In this document: positions 51,915-61,334 of the stretch, in pieces | Position numbering within the stretch: position 1 is the stretch's first letter | Layout: each line of letters opens with the position of its first letter | Source of the DNA: an uncultured Gammaproteobacteria bacterium | Lineage (GTDB): Bacteria > Pseudomonadota > Gammaproteobacteria > Pseudomonadales > Pseudohongiellaceae | Reading direction: 5' to 3' | DNA: 64,000 nucleotides | Assembly (NCBI GenBank): GCA_913060495.1 | Contig: CAJXRP010000003.1 | Location: 124,001 to 188,000, forward strand | Translations under genes and position numbers: made by a program | The notes under the pieces: generated by a model | What the model saw: the letters and a program-made list of their open reading frames with translations, nothing else | Database searches by the model: none | Told to the model about the DNA's origin: nothing

Positions 51915-53504
51915 CTAATCGTTTTTCGCATTCTGTCGGCGAATGATTTTTCCAGGGCGGGCGTCTGTAACTCTGCCCTTATCCCAAACAAGTTCTCCGT
52001 TTACCCATACGGCGTCAACGCCTGTTGAATATTGCAGGGAATCTTCGAAGGTGGCGTGGTCTTGAATTGACTCTGGGTTAAAAAGCACAAGATCGGCTGC
52101 AAAGCCTTGCTTGAGTGTGCCGCGATCGGTGATGCCCAAATTGCGTGCCGGCAGGCTGGTCATTTTTCTAAGGGCTTCGCTAAGTGATACTACATTTTTT
52201 TCTCTGACATAATTTGCCAGAAAGCGCGCAAAGGTTCCCTGACCTCTGGGGTGAGTATCATCGATGCCGCCGTCCGTAGTTATTGCAGTGAAAGGCCATT
52301 GCATGAAAGTCTGAATGTCCTGCTCTCCAATATTGCGTCCGATGACACGCTCATTGAGACCCTCTTGTTCCGCGCGTTGCAAGAGCTGCATCATAAGGTC
52401 TACAGGATCCAGACCCTGCTCAATTGCTAACTCCGCTAGTGTCTTTCCGGCATAAGAAGGTTCGCCCTCGTAATCCGAAATGGTAATGCTTGATGGTGCT
52501 GCAATAGAATTCAGACTATATTCCGCAGCGGCTCTATCTGAGTAGTCACGCTCGGGCATCAGAATTGCCATGGGCGCCTTCCAGCCATCATAGGGATAAA
52601 TGTCAGCAGTAATGTCTAGCCCTTCCTCTCGGGCATTATCTAGCTTCTCCAGAACGCTGCCAGCACCGCCGTGCAATTCATACATAGCGAGTTTGATGTG
52701 ACTAATGTTTGCGGGAATGTTTGCCTCTCTCGCAATAGTGAGCACTTCTTCTATGGCCTCGGTAACCTTGATGTCTTCACTTCTTATATGGCTTGAATAT
52801 TTTCCACCGTATTCAGCTGCTATCTTTGCTAGCTCGATAACCTCATTAGTTTCTGAGTAGAGTGATGGTTCGTATTCCAGTCCAGTAGATAAGCCCAGTG
52901 CGCCCGCCTCGAGATCGCGGCGCAACATAGTCGCCATCTGATTCAGCTCTTCACTGTTTGCTGCACGCCTAAAATCTTCTCCCATGACTATTTCCCGATA
53001 GCTATCATGGGGAGCGAAGTAGGCAAGATTGATTGCAGCGGGATTCTCTTGAAAGACTGAGAAATTGTGAGCGATAGATACGAAGGGGGCGCCAAATGTA
53101 GATGCGCCGCCGTCGAGTCCGCTGACAATCGTAGTTATACCTTGGCCAAGTGCGCTCTTTGGAGCTGGTTGCTGCATCAGCTTCGTATCATGATGGCTGT
53201 GTGGATCAATGAAGCCTGGAGATAGCGCCAGTCCATTCGCCTGCCAAATATTGTCCCCAGGCGACGCTGGATAGCTTCCGATTCCGCTAATGATGCCGTT
53301 CTCTATGCGCACATCTGCGTTCACGGGATCATTGCCTAGTCCATCATAGACAAACGCATTCTGGATTATCCATATTGAGGAAACAGAATCGTCGTCAATA
53401 GGTCCAACTTGTTCTGTACAAGCGGATAGGAATAACAGGAGAAGTCCCAGAATGCTTGTTCTGGTATTGCAGTTGCTAAACATCATGAGTAGATCGCGCC
53501 GCAT
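51915..53504 (-). CDS. Lipoprotein N-acyl-D-amino-acid deacylase family amidohydrolase
   Basis: 529 residues. LLLLFLSACTE with Cys29 is a lipobox, so the enzyme is probably membrane-tethered in the periplasm. The amidohydrolase barrel has PHSHHD (His102, His104), KYSSHIRSED and ANISHIKL, and the late TTDGGIDDTHPRGQGTFARFL block with ALRKMTSLPARNLGI and RGTLKQGFAADLVLFNPE, all of the D-aminoacylase family. The family's usual GNCG metal-ligand cysteine site reads GLDGGAS, with Asp131 at or near the Cys. It would release D-amino acids from N-acylated forms, feeding the racemase encoded 29 bases downstream. Confidence 0.85.
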   Translation of the reverse strand: MRRDLLMMFSNCNTRTSILGLLLLFLSACTEQVGPIDDDSVSSIWIIQNAFVYDGLGNDPVNADVRIENGIISGIGSYPASPGDNIWQANGLALSPGFIDPHSHHDTKLMQQPAPKSALGQGITTIVSGLDGGASTFGAPFVSIAHNFSVFQENPAAINLAYFAPHDSYREIVMGEDFRRAANSEELNQMATMLRRDLEAGALGLSTGLEYEPSLYSETNEVIELAKIAAEYGGKYSSHIRSEDIKVTEAIEEVLTIAREANIPANISHIKLAMYELHGGAGSVLEKLDNAREEGLDITADIYPYDGWKAPMAILMPERDYSDRAAAEYSLNSIAAPSSITISDYEGEPSYAGKTLAELAIEQGLDPVDLMMQLLQRAEQEGLNERVIGRNIGEQDIQTFMQWPFTAITTDGGIDDTHPRGQGTFARFLANYVREKNVVSLSEALRKMTSLPARNLGITDRGTLKQGFAADLVLFNPESIQDHATFEDSLQYSTGVDAVWVNGELVWDKGRVTDARPGKIIRRQNAKND

Positions 53505-53550
53505 TGCGTGGATGAGCCCAGTAGAGACTGTTTCGGCGAGGATTCCACCG

Positions 53551-53580
53551 GCTTGGGGAGCCTGGGATTTCTCCCCAAGC
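53551..53580 (-). terminator. Hairpin between sulP and the deacylase gene
   Basis: GCTTGGGGA and TCCCCAAGC form a perfect 9-pair stem with a 12-base loop, 50 bases after the SulP stop. There is no T-run. Confidence 0.5.
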
Positions 53581-53629
53581 TCAATAGCATGGACTTATCT
53601 GACGTTATAAGCACTCATTGATTTACTAT

Positions 53630-55168
53630 TTAGATCTCGACCGCCACCTTATAGGTGGGATCTTCGATGATATTTACATCGATAATCTTCTCAGCGTTCT
53701 TCAGTAGCTTCAGGCAGTCGGGGCTAAGATGGCGCAAATGTATCTCTTTGCCAGCCTTAAAGTATCTTTCGGTGATTTTGTTGAGGGCCTCGATTCCTGA
53801 CATATCATTCACGCGACTTTCTTTGAAATCGATGATTACGCTGTCGGGATCATTCTTGATGTCAAATTTCTCTGCAAACGCCTGTGCCGAGCCAAAGAAT
53901 AGCGGACCATAAATCTCATAGTGTTTTACGCCATCTTCATCGACATATTTTCTGGCACGAATGCGCTTGGCATTCTCCCAGGCAAATACCAATGCAGAAA
54001 TAATTACGCCAATCAATACAGCCAAGGCTAAGTTGTGTAGGAGTACAGTGATTGCCGCGACGATAAAGCCTACTAGATTGTCACGATTAGGCATCTTGCC
54101 TATGGCTCTTACGCTGGCCCATTCGAAGGTGCCGATGGCAACCATAATCATTAGGCCAGTGAGTGCTGCGATAGGCATCCGCTCAATGTAGTCAGCACCG
54201 AACATAATGAAGACTAATAGCATGACCGAGGCTACGATTCCCGACAGACGAGCTCGAGCACCTGAAGATATGTTAATTAGGCTCTGACCGATCATCGCGC
54301 AACCGCCCATGCCGGAGAAAAATCCCGTGACGAAGTTGGCCATGCCTTGAGCAATTGCTTCTTTATTACTCTTGCCGCGAGTCTCAGTAATTTCATCGAT
54401 CAAGTTCAGTGTAAGCAGGCTCTCGATTAAGCCTACGCCCGCCACAATAAATGCGTAGGGGAAGATGATGGTCAGTGTTTCCAGGCTAAACGGTAGGTCG
54501 GGTATATGAAAAGGTGGGAAGCCACCCTTGATGGAGCTGATGTCGCCAACGTTGCGCGTGTCCACATCGAAGCCAAGTACGATCGCTGTCACCACCAAAA
54601 TGGCAACCAATGAGGCAGGGATCGCCTTGGTGAGTCTGGGGAGTCCCCAAATAATAACCATCGTTAGGAAAACCAAGCCGAGCATCGTGTTTAGTTGCGA
54701 GCCAGTCATCCAATCGAGCTGACCATCGGCGTTCATGACTTTGAAGGAAGCTACCTGCGCAAGGAAGATAACGATTGCGAGTCCGTTTACGAAGCCAAAC
54801 ATAACGGAATGTGGGACCAGACGGATAAATTTACCCAGCTTCAGTAAGCCGGCAGCCATCTGAATAATTCCTGCGAGTATCACGGTGGCGAAAATATATT
54901 CCACACCGTGACTCTGAGCTAGGCTGACAATTACCACAGCAATGGCGCCAGTCGCGCCAGAGATCATACCGGGTCGGCCTCCAAAAATAGAGGTAATCAA
55001 GCCGATGCTAAATGCTGCATAGAGCCCAGTGAGCGGAGAAAGCCCTGCGATTAGTGCAAATGCGATAGCTTCGGGCACTAGTGCAATCGAAACAGTAATA
55101 CCTGATAAGACTTCTATGAGGACGTTTATTTTCTTCGAGCGGTCGTACAGATTAAACAGGTAGTTCAT
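53630..55168 (-). CDS. SulP family anion transporter with STAS domain
   Basis: 512 residues. The membrane domain starts VLSGITVSIALVPEAIAFALIAGLSPLTGLYAAF and continues FGGRPGMISGATGAIAVV, the SulP signature for sulfate, bicarbonate or dicarboxylate carriers. Ten to fourteen helices end near residue 400. The C-terminal STAS domain is recognised by SVIIDFKESRVNDMSGIEALNKI, with the Ser of DMSG in the usual phospho-site place. The ion cannot be told; short SulP proteins of this type include bicarbonate and sulfate carriers. The ribosome site is weak. Confidence 0.9.
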   Translation of the reverse strand: MNYLFNLYDRSKKINVLIEVLSGITVSIALVPEAIAFALIAGLSPLTGLYAAFSIGLITSIFGGRPGMISGATGAIAVVIVSLAQSHGVEYIFATVILAGIIQMAAGLLKLGKFIRLVPHSVMFGFVNGLAIVIFLAQVASFKVMNADGQLDWMTGSQLNTMLGLVFLTMVIIWGLPRLTKAIPASLVAILVVTAIVLGFDVDTRNVGDISSIKGGFPPFHIPDLPFSLETLTIIFPYAFIVAGVGLIESLLTLNLIDEITETRGKSNKEAIAQGMANFVTGFFSGMGGCAMIGQSLINISSGARARLSGIVASVMLLVFIMFGADYIERMPIAALTGLMIMVAIGTFEWASVRAIGKMPNRDNLVGFIVAAITVLLHNLALAVLIGVIISALVFAWENAKRIRARKYVDEDGVKHYEIYGPLFFGSAQAFAEKFDIKNDPDSVIIDFKESRVNDMSGIEALNKITERYFKAGKEIHLRHLSPDCLKLLKNAEKIIDVNIIEDPTYKVAVEI

Positions 55169-55687
55169 TTAGGTGTTTCTTAATCCAATAGTGTGTTCCA
55201 CCCCAAGCACAGAGCTTCGAGTGGATGTAGGTGCCTCTGACTAATTACAGAGCGCCCTAGTACTTAAAATCTTTCGGGTAGACTGCAGCCGTTCGGATAG
55301 GGAAGTACAGCAAGGGCGCGCACTTTACTATATTGGGCAGACTAAGAGAACAATAAAAGGGGCTAAATAGAAGGGTTTGGGTAAAAGCTTGGTTTTTGTG
55401 AACTAGTGCTTCGCTATACATCCCTCGGAAATAGGATATAGGCTCGTGTTGTAAAGCGATCGAATATCGACACCACTGGTATACGCAACTAGTGCATCTC
55501 CTTAGCAGCCAGAAGCTAGGTGCATGAGAATTTTTGTGTGATCGGCAGCTTGATAGCTTGAATGCTGCGTTATCAAGGCTAACTTACTAGGAAACTGTCT
55601 CTGCTCGATCTGACGATTTGGGATTCTTGGTAATCTCGACATTGAATATCTGCTATGATGCGCGGCCCAGATCAGCAGGCAACTCCA
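55169..55687. other. Gene-free leader region between sulP and dbpA
   Basis: About 520 bases. It holds the divergent promoters of sulP and dbpA. AACTAGTGC occurs twice, at 55401 and 55487, on the same strand. I see no clear riboswitch; a long 5' leader for a ribosome-assembly helicase gene would not be surprising. Confidence 0.4.
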
Positions 55688-57070
55688 ATGAACGCCGTAC
55701 CATTTGCAGCTCTTCCTCTTAGGCCCGAACTTCTAGCGAGCATCGCGACGCTTGCCTATGATTCAATGACGCCAGTTCAGGCGCAGGCTTTACCGTATCT
55801 GCTCGAGGGCAAAGATCTGATCGCGCAGGCTAAGACTGGCAGTGGTAAAACAGCGGCGTTTGCAATCGGCCTGCTGAATAAGTTGGACGCACAGCTTTAT
55901 AGCAGCCAAGCACTAGTCTTATGTCCCACCCGCGAGTTAGCGGAACAGGTGGCGGCTGAGATTCGCAGGCTCGCGAGTGCGATTCCTAATATTAAGTTGC
56001 TAACTCTCTGCGGTGGCAAACCGATGGGTCCACAATTAGCCTCCTTGCGCCGTGATCCACACATCGTTGTAGGGACACCTGGTCGTATCCTCAAACATCT
56101 CGAAAAGCAGACTCTGCAACTGGGCTCAATAGAGACGCTGGTGCTAGATGAGGCTGATCGCATGTTAGATATGGGGTTTCTCGAAGACATTTCTAAGATC
56201 ATCGATGCGACCCCAGCTTCCAGACAGACGCTGCTGTTCTCTGCAACTTATCCCGAGGGCATCAAGGAAATTAGCGGTAGTGTACAACGCGATCCAATCG
56301 AAATTCGTGTTGAGGACAGTCACCACAGTCCAGATATCGAGCAGGTATTCTTTAAAGTAGAGAAGAGCGAGAGGATACAGACGCTTTTCAATGTACTTGC
56401 GCACTACCAGCCAGAGTCGACTCTTATATTCTGTAACACCAAGCAGCAGTGCCATGAGCTAGGCGGAGAATTACGTCAGCTCGATCTGCACGCGCTGGCT
56501 TTGCATGGTGATCTGGAACAGTTCGAACGTGATCAGGTTCTTGCTCAGTTCGCTGGGAAGAGTTCCTCGATACTTATCGCTACCGATGTAGCAGCGCGCG
56601 GTCTCGATGTTAAGGAGTTAGCTGCTGTCATCAATTTCGAACTTAGTCGCGACCCTGAAGTGCATATTCATCGCATCGGACGCACGGCTCGGGCGGGCAG
56701 TAAGGGGCTAGCAGTGAGTCTGTTCACCTCTTCGGATAAGCGACACTTGCAAGCTATCGAAGAGTACCAAGGTTCGGACGCGAAAATAGTGAGTACGGCG
56801 ACGCTGACCGTACCTGCAAACTTCAAGCTCTACCCGCCTATGGTCACGCTGTTCGTAAACGGTGGGCGCAAGGAAAAGGTCCGAGCAGGGGATTTGCTAG
56901 GCGCACTGACGGCGAGTGGCGAAATATCTGGCGCGCAGATTGGCAAGATCACACTGTTCGATAAGATTGCCTACGTCGCAGTCGAACAGCAGGTGGCAAA
57001 ATTAGCGCTAACGATTCTTGCCGATGGAAAGATCAAAGGCAGAAAATTCAGGGTACGCCGATTACGCTAG
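55688..57070 (+). CDS. dbpA: ATP-dependent RNA helicase DbpA
   Basis: 460 residues from ATG 55688, which aligns with the start of known DbpA (a short N-terminus before SMTPVQAQALP); the track's 11 extra codons have no ribosome site. DEAD-box motifs in order: Q motif MTPVQAQ, I AKTGSGKT, Ia PTRELAEQ, Ib TPGR, II DEAD, III SAT, V ATDVAARGLD, VI HRIGRTARAG. The C-terminal domain (VTLFVNGGRKEKVRAGDLLGAL...KIKGRKFRVRRL) is the DbpA RNA-binding module that targets hairpin 92 of 23S rRNA. It helps assemble the large ribosomal subunit. Confidence 0.95.
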   Translation: MNAVPFAALPLRPELLASIATLAYDSMTPVQAQALPYLLEGKDLIAQAKTGSGKTAAFAIGLLNKLDAQLYSSQALVLCPTRELAEQVAAEIRRLASAIPNIKLLTLCGGKPMGPQLASLRRDPHIVVGTPGRILKHLEKQTLQLGSIETLVLDEADRMLDMGFLEDISKIIDATPASRQTLLFSATYPEGIKEISGSVQRDPIEIRVEDSHHSPDIEQVFFKVEKSERIQTLFNVLAHYQPESTLIFCNTKQQCHELGGELRQLDLHALALHGDLEQFERDQVLAQFAGKSSSILIATDVAARGLDVKELAAVINFELSRDPEVHIHRIGRTARAGSKGLAVSLFTSSDKRHLQAIEEYQGSDAKIVSTATLTVPANFKLYPPMVTLFVNGGRKEKVRAGDLLGALTASGEISGAQIGKITLFDKIAYVAVEQQVAKLALTILADGKIKGRKFRVRRLR

Positions 57071-57390
57071 TAGCAATTCTGGCTTAGTAAGCTGACTTAT
57101 CTTTGCATTAGTTTCCTACAGTTATTGCTGGGCTGGGAGCAATGACTATGCGGTGCGCAATTACCAACAGCCTTTGACCTCTTCTCACAGTTCGAGGGTT
57201 CTGATAGATCTGCCACGTCGATCCAAGCCCCTCAATGGTGCTTATTCAAGTCATGTGCTGCGTGTTGAATCCCGATCGTTGCGAGCAGCTAGCGAGTGAC
57301 GCGAAACAGATTGAGCTTATCGCAACATTGTAAATTGATATTTTTCAATGTCACGATAGCTGTTTTAACTAACCCGCAATCCGGCCTCAT
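57071..57390. other. Gene-free convergent junction after dbpA
   Basis: 320 bases between convergent stops with no supported frame, no strong hairpin and no T-run that I can see. Probably just a transcription end region. Confidence 0.4.
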
Positions 57391-58698
57391 CTATTTCTTG
57401 TAGAGGCGGTACATCAACAGCGCCGCGCGTTTACTCTGACTTGGAAGGGCGGACATCAATGCGGTTTCGTCCACGGTGTGGCCGCCGGAACCACTTAGGC
57501 CTAATCCATCGATTGCCATTTCAACGAGCCCAGATGTAAAAGATACATCGGCAGCACCTGCAAGGCGCGGATTGACCGGGGCAACGCTGCCAAAGCCAAG
57601 GTCGGCACTGGCCTGACTGTAGACCCGTAACAAGTCAGCATTGCCATCGGTAGGCGCCAAGGGTGGGTAGCCGTCGCTGAATTCGATCTGCGCGCTAGTA
57701 TGTGGGAAATTAGCGGCGACAATTTCACGCATGGTACTGCGTGCTCTCTCTAATTGTTCTAGAGAAACTGCGCGTAGATCGCCAGTCACCAAGGCGCTTT
57801 CTGCCACTACATTGTTCTTGCCGAATGCCGTGCCGCTGCTCGTTTCGGTGTCGTGGGTAATCTCACTGCCACCTAAAATTCGACCTGGGTTGAAGGTAAG
57901 GTTTTCCTCCTGTTGCAGGTTCTCTAGAAACAGCAACAGTATGCGTGCAGTCTCATAGATTGCGCCCGGGCCGATGTCCTCGCGAAACACCTGTGATGAA
58001 TGTGCGGGCGTGCCCTTGACGTTTAACGTCCAACCCGAAGAGCCGCGTCGTGAAATATTAGCAGTTGCTGGATTTCCATCTCCGTCTTCAAAACCTATGG
58101 CAATATCCGCATATTCTGCAGCATCGATGATGGCTTTCTTGCTTAGCGAGAGTGGGTCGCCACTAAGTTCTTCGTCGCCTGTAAGAACTACAGTAATGTC
58201 CATGTCTTGCAGTAGGCCGGCCGCATTGAGCGCGCGCAGTGCTTGCAACATGATGATGTTGCCGCCCTTCATGTCAGTAGTGCCCGGTCCGGTGGCGCGC
58301 TCGGCATCGATTCGCACAAAATTTTGAAAGGGGCTGCTGGGCTCAAACACCGTATCTAGATGGCCAATCAGCAGAAGCTTTGGCCCCTCGCCGTCACCGC
58401 GCATCTCTGCGATCAGATGGCCTGCGCGACCAAACGCCGCGCCATCTTCCCATCGCGTGTCGAATCCTATCGCTTCGAAGTGGGGCATCATGTGATCGGC
58501 CACAGCGCGAACGCCTGCAAAGTTCATGGTGCCGCTGTTGATGTTGACGCTTTCAATGAGCAGTTCTTCGGCAGCACCGTTGCTGCTGTCAATGAAGGCG
58601 ACCATAGCCTGCTCAGGGCTATCGAGTTGCGCGAAAGCCGGCAGTTGGCAGCACATAGACAGAGATAACACGGCAGCATTGAATGTAAATCGTGACAT
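57391..58698 (-). CDS. Exported M20 family metallopeptidase
   Basis: 435 residues with a signal peptide (LSLSMCCQLPAFAQ). Co-catalytic zinc ligands and catalytic residues are in place: LIGHLDTVFE (His, and Asp two residues on), GTTDMKGG (bridging Asp), GDEELSG (Glu base and ligand), GFEDG, and the late GGHTVDET (His). The central lid domain starts near RGSSGWTLNVKGTPAHSSQV. The layout resembles carboxypeptidase G2-like glutamate carboxypeptidases. It likely trims acylated or C-terminal amino acids in the periplasm. AAAGG precedes the ATG. Confidence 0.9.
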   Translation of the reverse strand: MSRFTFNAAVLSLSMCCQLPAFAQLDSPEQAMVAFIDSSNGAAEELLIESVNINSGTMNFAGVRAVADHMMPHFEAIGFDTRWEDGAAFGRAGHLIAEMRGDGEGPKLLLIGHLDTVFEPSSPFQNFVRIDAERATGPGTTDMKGGNIIMLQALRALNAAGLLQDMDITVVLTGDEELSGDPLSLSKKAIIDAAEYADIAIGFEDGDGNPATANISRRGSSGWTLNVKGTPAHSSQVFREDIGPGAIYETARILLLFLENLQQEENLTFNPGRILGGSEITHDTETSSGTAFGKNNVVAESALVTGDLRAVSLEQLERARSTMREIVAANFPHTSAQIEFSDGYPPLAPTDGNADLLRVYSQASADLGFGSVAPVNPRLAGAADVSFTSGLVEMAIDGLGLSGSGGHTVDETALMSALPSQSKRAALLMYRLYKK

Positions 58699-58863
58699 TA
58701 AGAGTACCTTTGAGAGTGATGGGTTCGAGGACGCTGTTCATGTGTATTACAGCACTTAATGCATAGTCTCTGCCAATCCCATTAACAAAAGCGCATTCGG
58801 TTGATCTGGGGAAGTGGATCGTTACTCTTTGGCGGAGCAGGGTGTATTTGATCTCCTAGATGC

Positions 58864-60042
58864 TTAGTTCGCTGTGGCTCTGCCGGCATAGAAAAATACT
58901 GGAACGAGCAGTAGCAGTAAAGGCAGGGCGAATATCATCACGCCACTCCAGCCTATACTGGCCAATAAAATGCCGGCGCTGAGTGAGCCAAGTGCTTGCA
59001 AGCCAAAGACTAGAAAATCATTAATCGCTTGCACTTTAAATCGCTCTGAAGAGCGATAGCTTTGAGTGAGCAATGTGGTGCCGCCAAGAAAGAGAAAATT
59101 CCAACCTACACCGAGAAATACCAGCGTCCCCCAGTAGTCGATGAACTCGGGCTGGCCCCAGCCAATAAATATACAAATCACCATAAGGGCGAATCCCGCC
59201 TGGATGATTTTCCTAACACCAAACCAGGAGATCAGAAATCCACTGAAGAACGATGGAATATACATGGCAAGGATGTGGCTTTGAATGACTCGGGTTGTGG
59301 CATCTAAGGAATGGTGATCCATTTCGTGCATGCTAAGCGGCGTCGAGGTCATGATCAGGCTCATGATGCTGTATCCGATAGCAGCCGAGGCAATGGCAAG
59401 AATCAGTGTGGGTTGTTTGAAAATCTCTCCCAGAGGTCTACTGGCGGCAATCTGATCTTTTTTCTCGAATGTCGAATTCTGATAAAACACCAGCAAGATC
59501 AGGAAGGATATGCTCAGCATCGCTGCCATGCCTAGAAATGAGCCAACGTAATCGGGGAGCCCTTCGACGACACTGAAACGTCGTCCCACTTCTGGGCCAA
59601 GCAGCGCGGCGATTATGCCAGCTAACATTAGAAACGACAGGCATTTGGGAATTTGTTCACTCGGGACTGAATCGGCAACAGCGAAACGAAACTGCTGTAA
59701 GAAGGCGATGTAGTTACCGATCAGGAAAGCGGCGATACAGAACAACAAAAATGATTGTTGGTAGATGCCCCAAGCAGCAAACAGCGAAGCGAAGATGGCG
59801 AGTGCAGTACCGATAAGAAACCCGGCCTTTCTGCCCACTTTCGACATCAGGTAAGAGGCAGGTATTGTTGCGGAAGCAATGCCGGTTATTTGGATGGCAA
59901 TGGGGAGTGTAGCCCAATCGAGAGAGGGTGCGATCTGTGCCCCGACAATGCCGCCGAGTAGTACAAGAATTGGAGCCGCCGTTTGGCCAAAGCACTGCGC
60001 AAAGGTAAGAACGATCAAGGTTCTATAATTACTAAAATTCAC
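58864..60042 (-). CDS. MFS transporter
   Basis: 392 residues, about twelve helices, start GTG with GGGAG upstream. The loop after helix 2 reads ASYLMSKVGRKAGFLIG, a slightly degenerate MFS motif A. The central loop is QNSTFEKKDQIAASRPLGEIF. No substrate-specific motif is recognised. It lies downstream of nothing obvious and is divergent from the alpha/beta hydrolase gene, so its cargo is unknown. Confidence 0.85.
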   Translation of the reverse strand: MNFSNYRTLIVLTFAQCFGQTAAPILVLLGGIVGAQIAPSLDWATLPIAIQITGIASATIPASYLMSKVGRKAGFLIGTALAIFASLFAAWGIYQQSFLLFCIAAFLIGNYIAFLQQFRFAVADSVPSEQIPKCLSFLMLAGIIAALLGPEVGRRFSVVEGLPDYVGSFLGMAAMLSISFLILLVFYQNSTFEKKDQIAASRPLGEIFKQPTLILAIASAAIGYSIMSLIMTSTPLSMHEMDHHSLDATTRVIQSHILAMYIPSFFSGFLISWFGVRKIIQAGFALMVICIFIGWGQPEFIDYWGTLVFLGVGWNFLFLGGTTLLTQSYRSSERFKVQAINDFLVFGLQALGSLSAGILLASIGWSGVMIFALPLLLLLVPVFFYAGRATAN

Positions 60043-60271
60043 TCGGGGGCTCCCGCTACGCTATGGCATTGTGTGAGAGCTGCTGCTCGCTGCGTAAGTC
60101 TAACCTATATAGAGCTCATCTAGTTCTGTGGAGTTGAGAAATTCAGCCGCATCTCTAATGTGTTTGATCTAAGGTCAATTGCTAGCTAGTTTGCGGTGTG
60201 TGGTATTGTTGCTTTCTCGACCCTTTTAGCTCTTTTAACTAGCACATAGATAGATTGAACACGGAGGAATC

Positions 60272-61282
60272 ATGAAAAATTCTCACCGCTTTCCCGGCGT
60301 CCTTGCCTGGGTAACCCTGTTATCTCTTTTTACCCTCTCGTTTGCAGGAATTGTATCAGCCCAGTCTAGCCCTCCTGCTTCGCCCCCTGCCGATTGGGGG
60401 CCTATGTCGATTAGCTTGGAGGATTTTGAATATCCCTATCCAGTCGAGTATATGAACCTAACTGTTTATGGCGAAGACGTGCGTATCGCTTATATGGATG
60501 TTGCGCCCACAGGACCAGCGAATGGACGTTCTGTGATTCTGCACCATGGCGGTCTTTACTACGGTTGGTACTGGAGCGAGCAGGTTAAGGCGCTGGCCCA
60601 AGAAGGATACCGAGTTGTGGTGAAGGATCGTTTGGGATGGGGAAAATCCTCCAAGCCGATAATTCCCTATAGTATTAATTTGTGGGCTTCTAATACCGCA
60701 CGATTGATGGATCATCTGCAGATTGAGGAAGCGGCCATTGTGGGCCACTCTATCGGCGGGCAAATGGTGACGCGCTTTGCTTTCCTTTATCCAGAACGCA
60801 TTACCCATCTTGTCACGGTGAACCAGGTAGGTCTTGCAGACCGTCGCCGGGGAAGAGGGTTTCGGCCGTTGACTGGCGAAGTCGATACGAATCCAAATAT
60901 GGAGGAGGTATATGCGGGCTTATTGCGTTGGGCAGACGATAACTATACGACCTGGCAGCCGAAGTTCTTGGATCATATGCGCATTCGCTATGGGCAACGA
61001 CTCGGTGGAGACTGGGCGCGGCTAGCTTATGTGGGCCAATTGACTAACCATATGCGTGCGATGGATACGGTAGTGAACGATAGGCAACATATCCAGACCA
61101 AGACTTTAGTTCTCGGTGGAGTAGATGATTACCCGACTTTTGCGGAAGAGGCGCGACAGGCTGCGGATGCTTTTCCAAACGGAGAAGTCTTTCTTATTCA
61201 GAACGTAGGGCATAATCCCCACGAGGAAGTGCCGGATGTAGTAAGTGCGGAGTTGATTCGATTTCTTGATTCTGGAAATTAG
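60272..61282 (+). CDS. Exported alpha/beta hydrolase
   Basis: 336 residues; GGAGG 5 bases before the ATG. The signal peptide ends FAGIVSAQ. Oxyanion-hole text HHGGLYYGWYW, nucleophile elbow GHSIGGQM, acid in LGGVDDYP and His in VGHNPHEE complete a canonical hydrolase. Close relatives include esterases, haloperoxidase-like and C-C bond hydrolases; the substrate is unknown. A strong hairpin follows the stop. Confidence 0.88.
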   Translation: MKNSHRFPGVLAWVTLLSLFTLSFAGIVSAQSSPPASPPADWGPMSISLEDFEYPYPVEYMNLTVYGEDVRIAYMDVAPTGPANGRSVILHHGGLYYGWYWSEQVKALAQEGYRVVVKDRLGWGKSSKPIIPYSINLWASNTARLMDHLQIEEAAIVGHSIGGQMVTRFAFLYPERITHLVTVNQVGLADRRRGRGFRPLTGEVDTNPNMEEVYAGLLRWADDNYTTWQPKFLDHMRIRYGQRLGGDWARLAYVGQLTNHMRAMDTVVNDRQHIQTKTLVLGGVDDYPTFAEEARQAADAFPNGEVFLIQNVGHNPHEEVPDVVSAELIRFLDSGN

Positions 61283-61298
61283 TTAGACGTGGTGTATC

Positions 61299-61327
61299 GA
61301 GGTGGTTCGAATCTATCGAACCACCTC
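61299..61327. terminator. Perfect 12-bp hairpin between convergent hydrolase and cupin genes
   Basis: GAGGTGGTTCGA and TCGAACCACCTC flank a 5-base loop, 16 bases after the hydrolase stop and 7 before the cupin stop. No T-run. It probably serves both directions. Confidence 0.65.
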
Positions 61328-61334
61328 AACTGAT

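Noticed and set aside
55655-55687. Eleven extra codons at the start of dbpA
   Set aside because: No ribosome site; the downstream ATG aligns with known DbpA N-termini.
60172-60187. TTGATCTAAGGTCAA as an FNR box
   Set aside because: The half-sites are separated by five rather than four bases and one arm is imperfect, so it does not fit the consensus well.
61302-61324. GGTTCGAATC resembling a tRNA T-loop
   Set aside because: No acceptor, D-arm or anticodon arm can be folded around it. The sequence is part of a perfect 12-bp hairpin between convergent genes.
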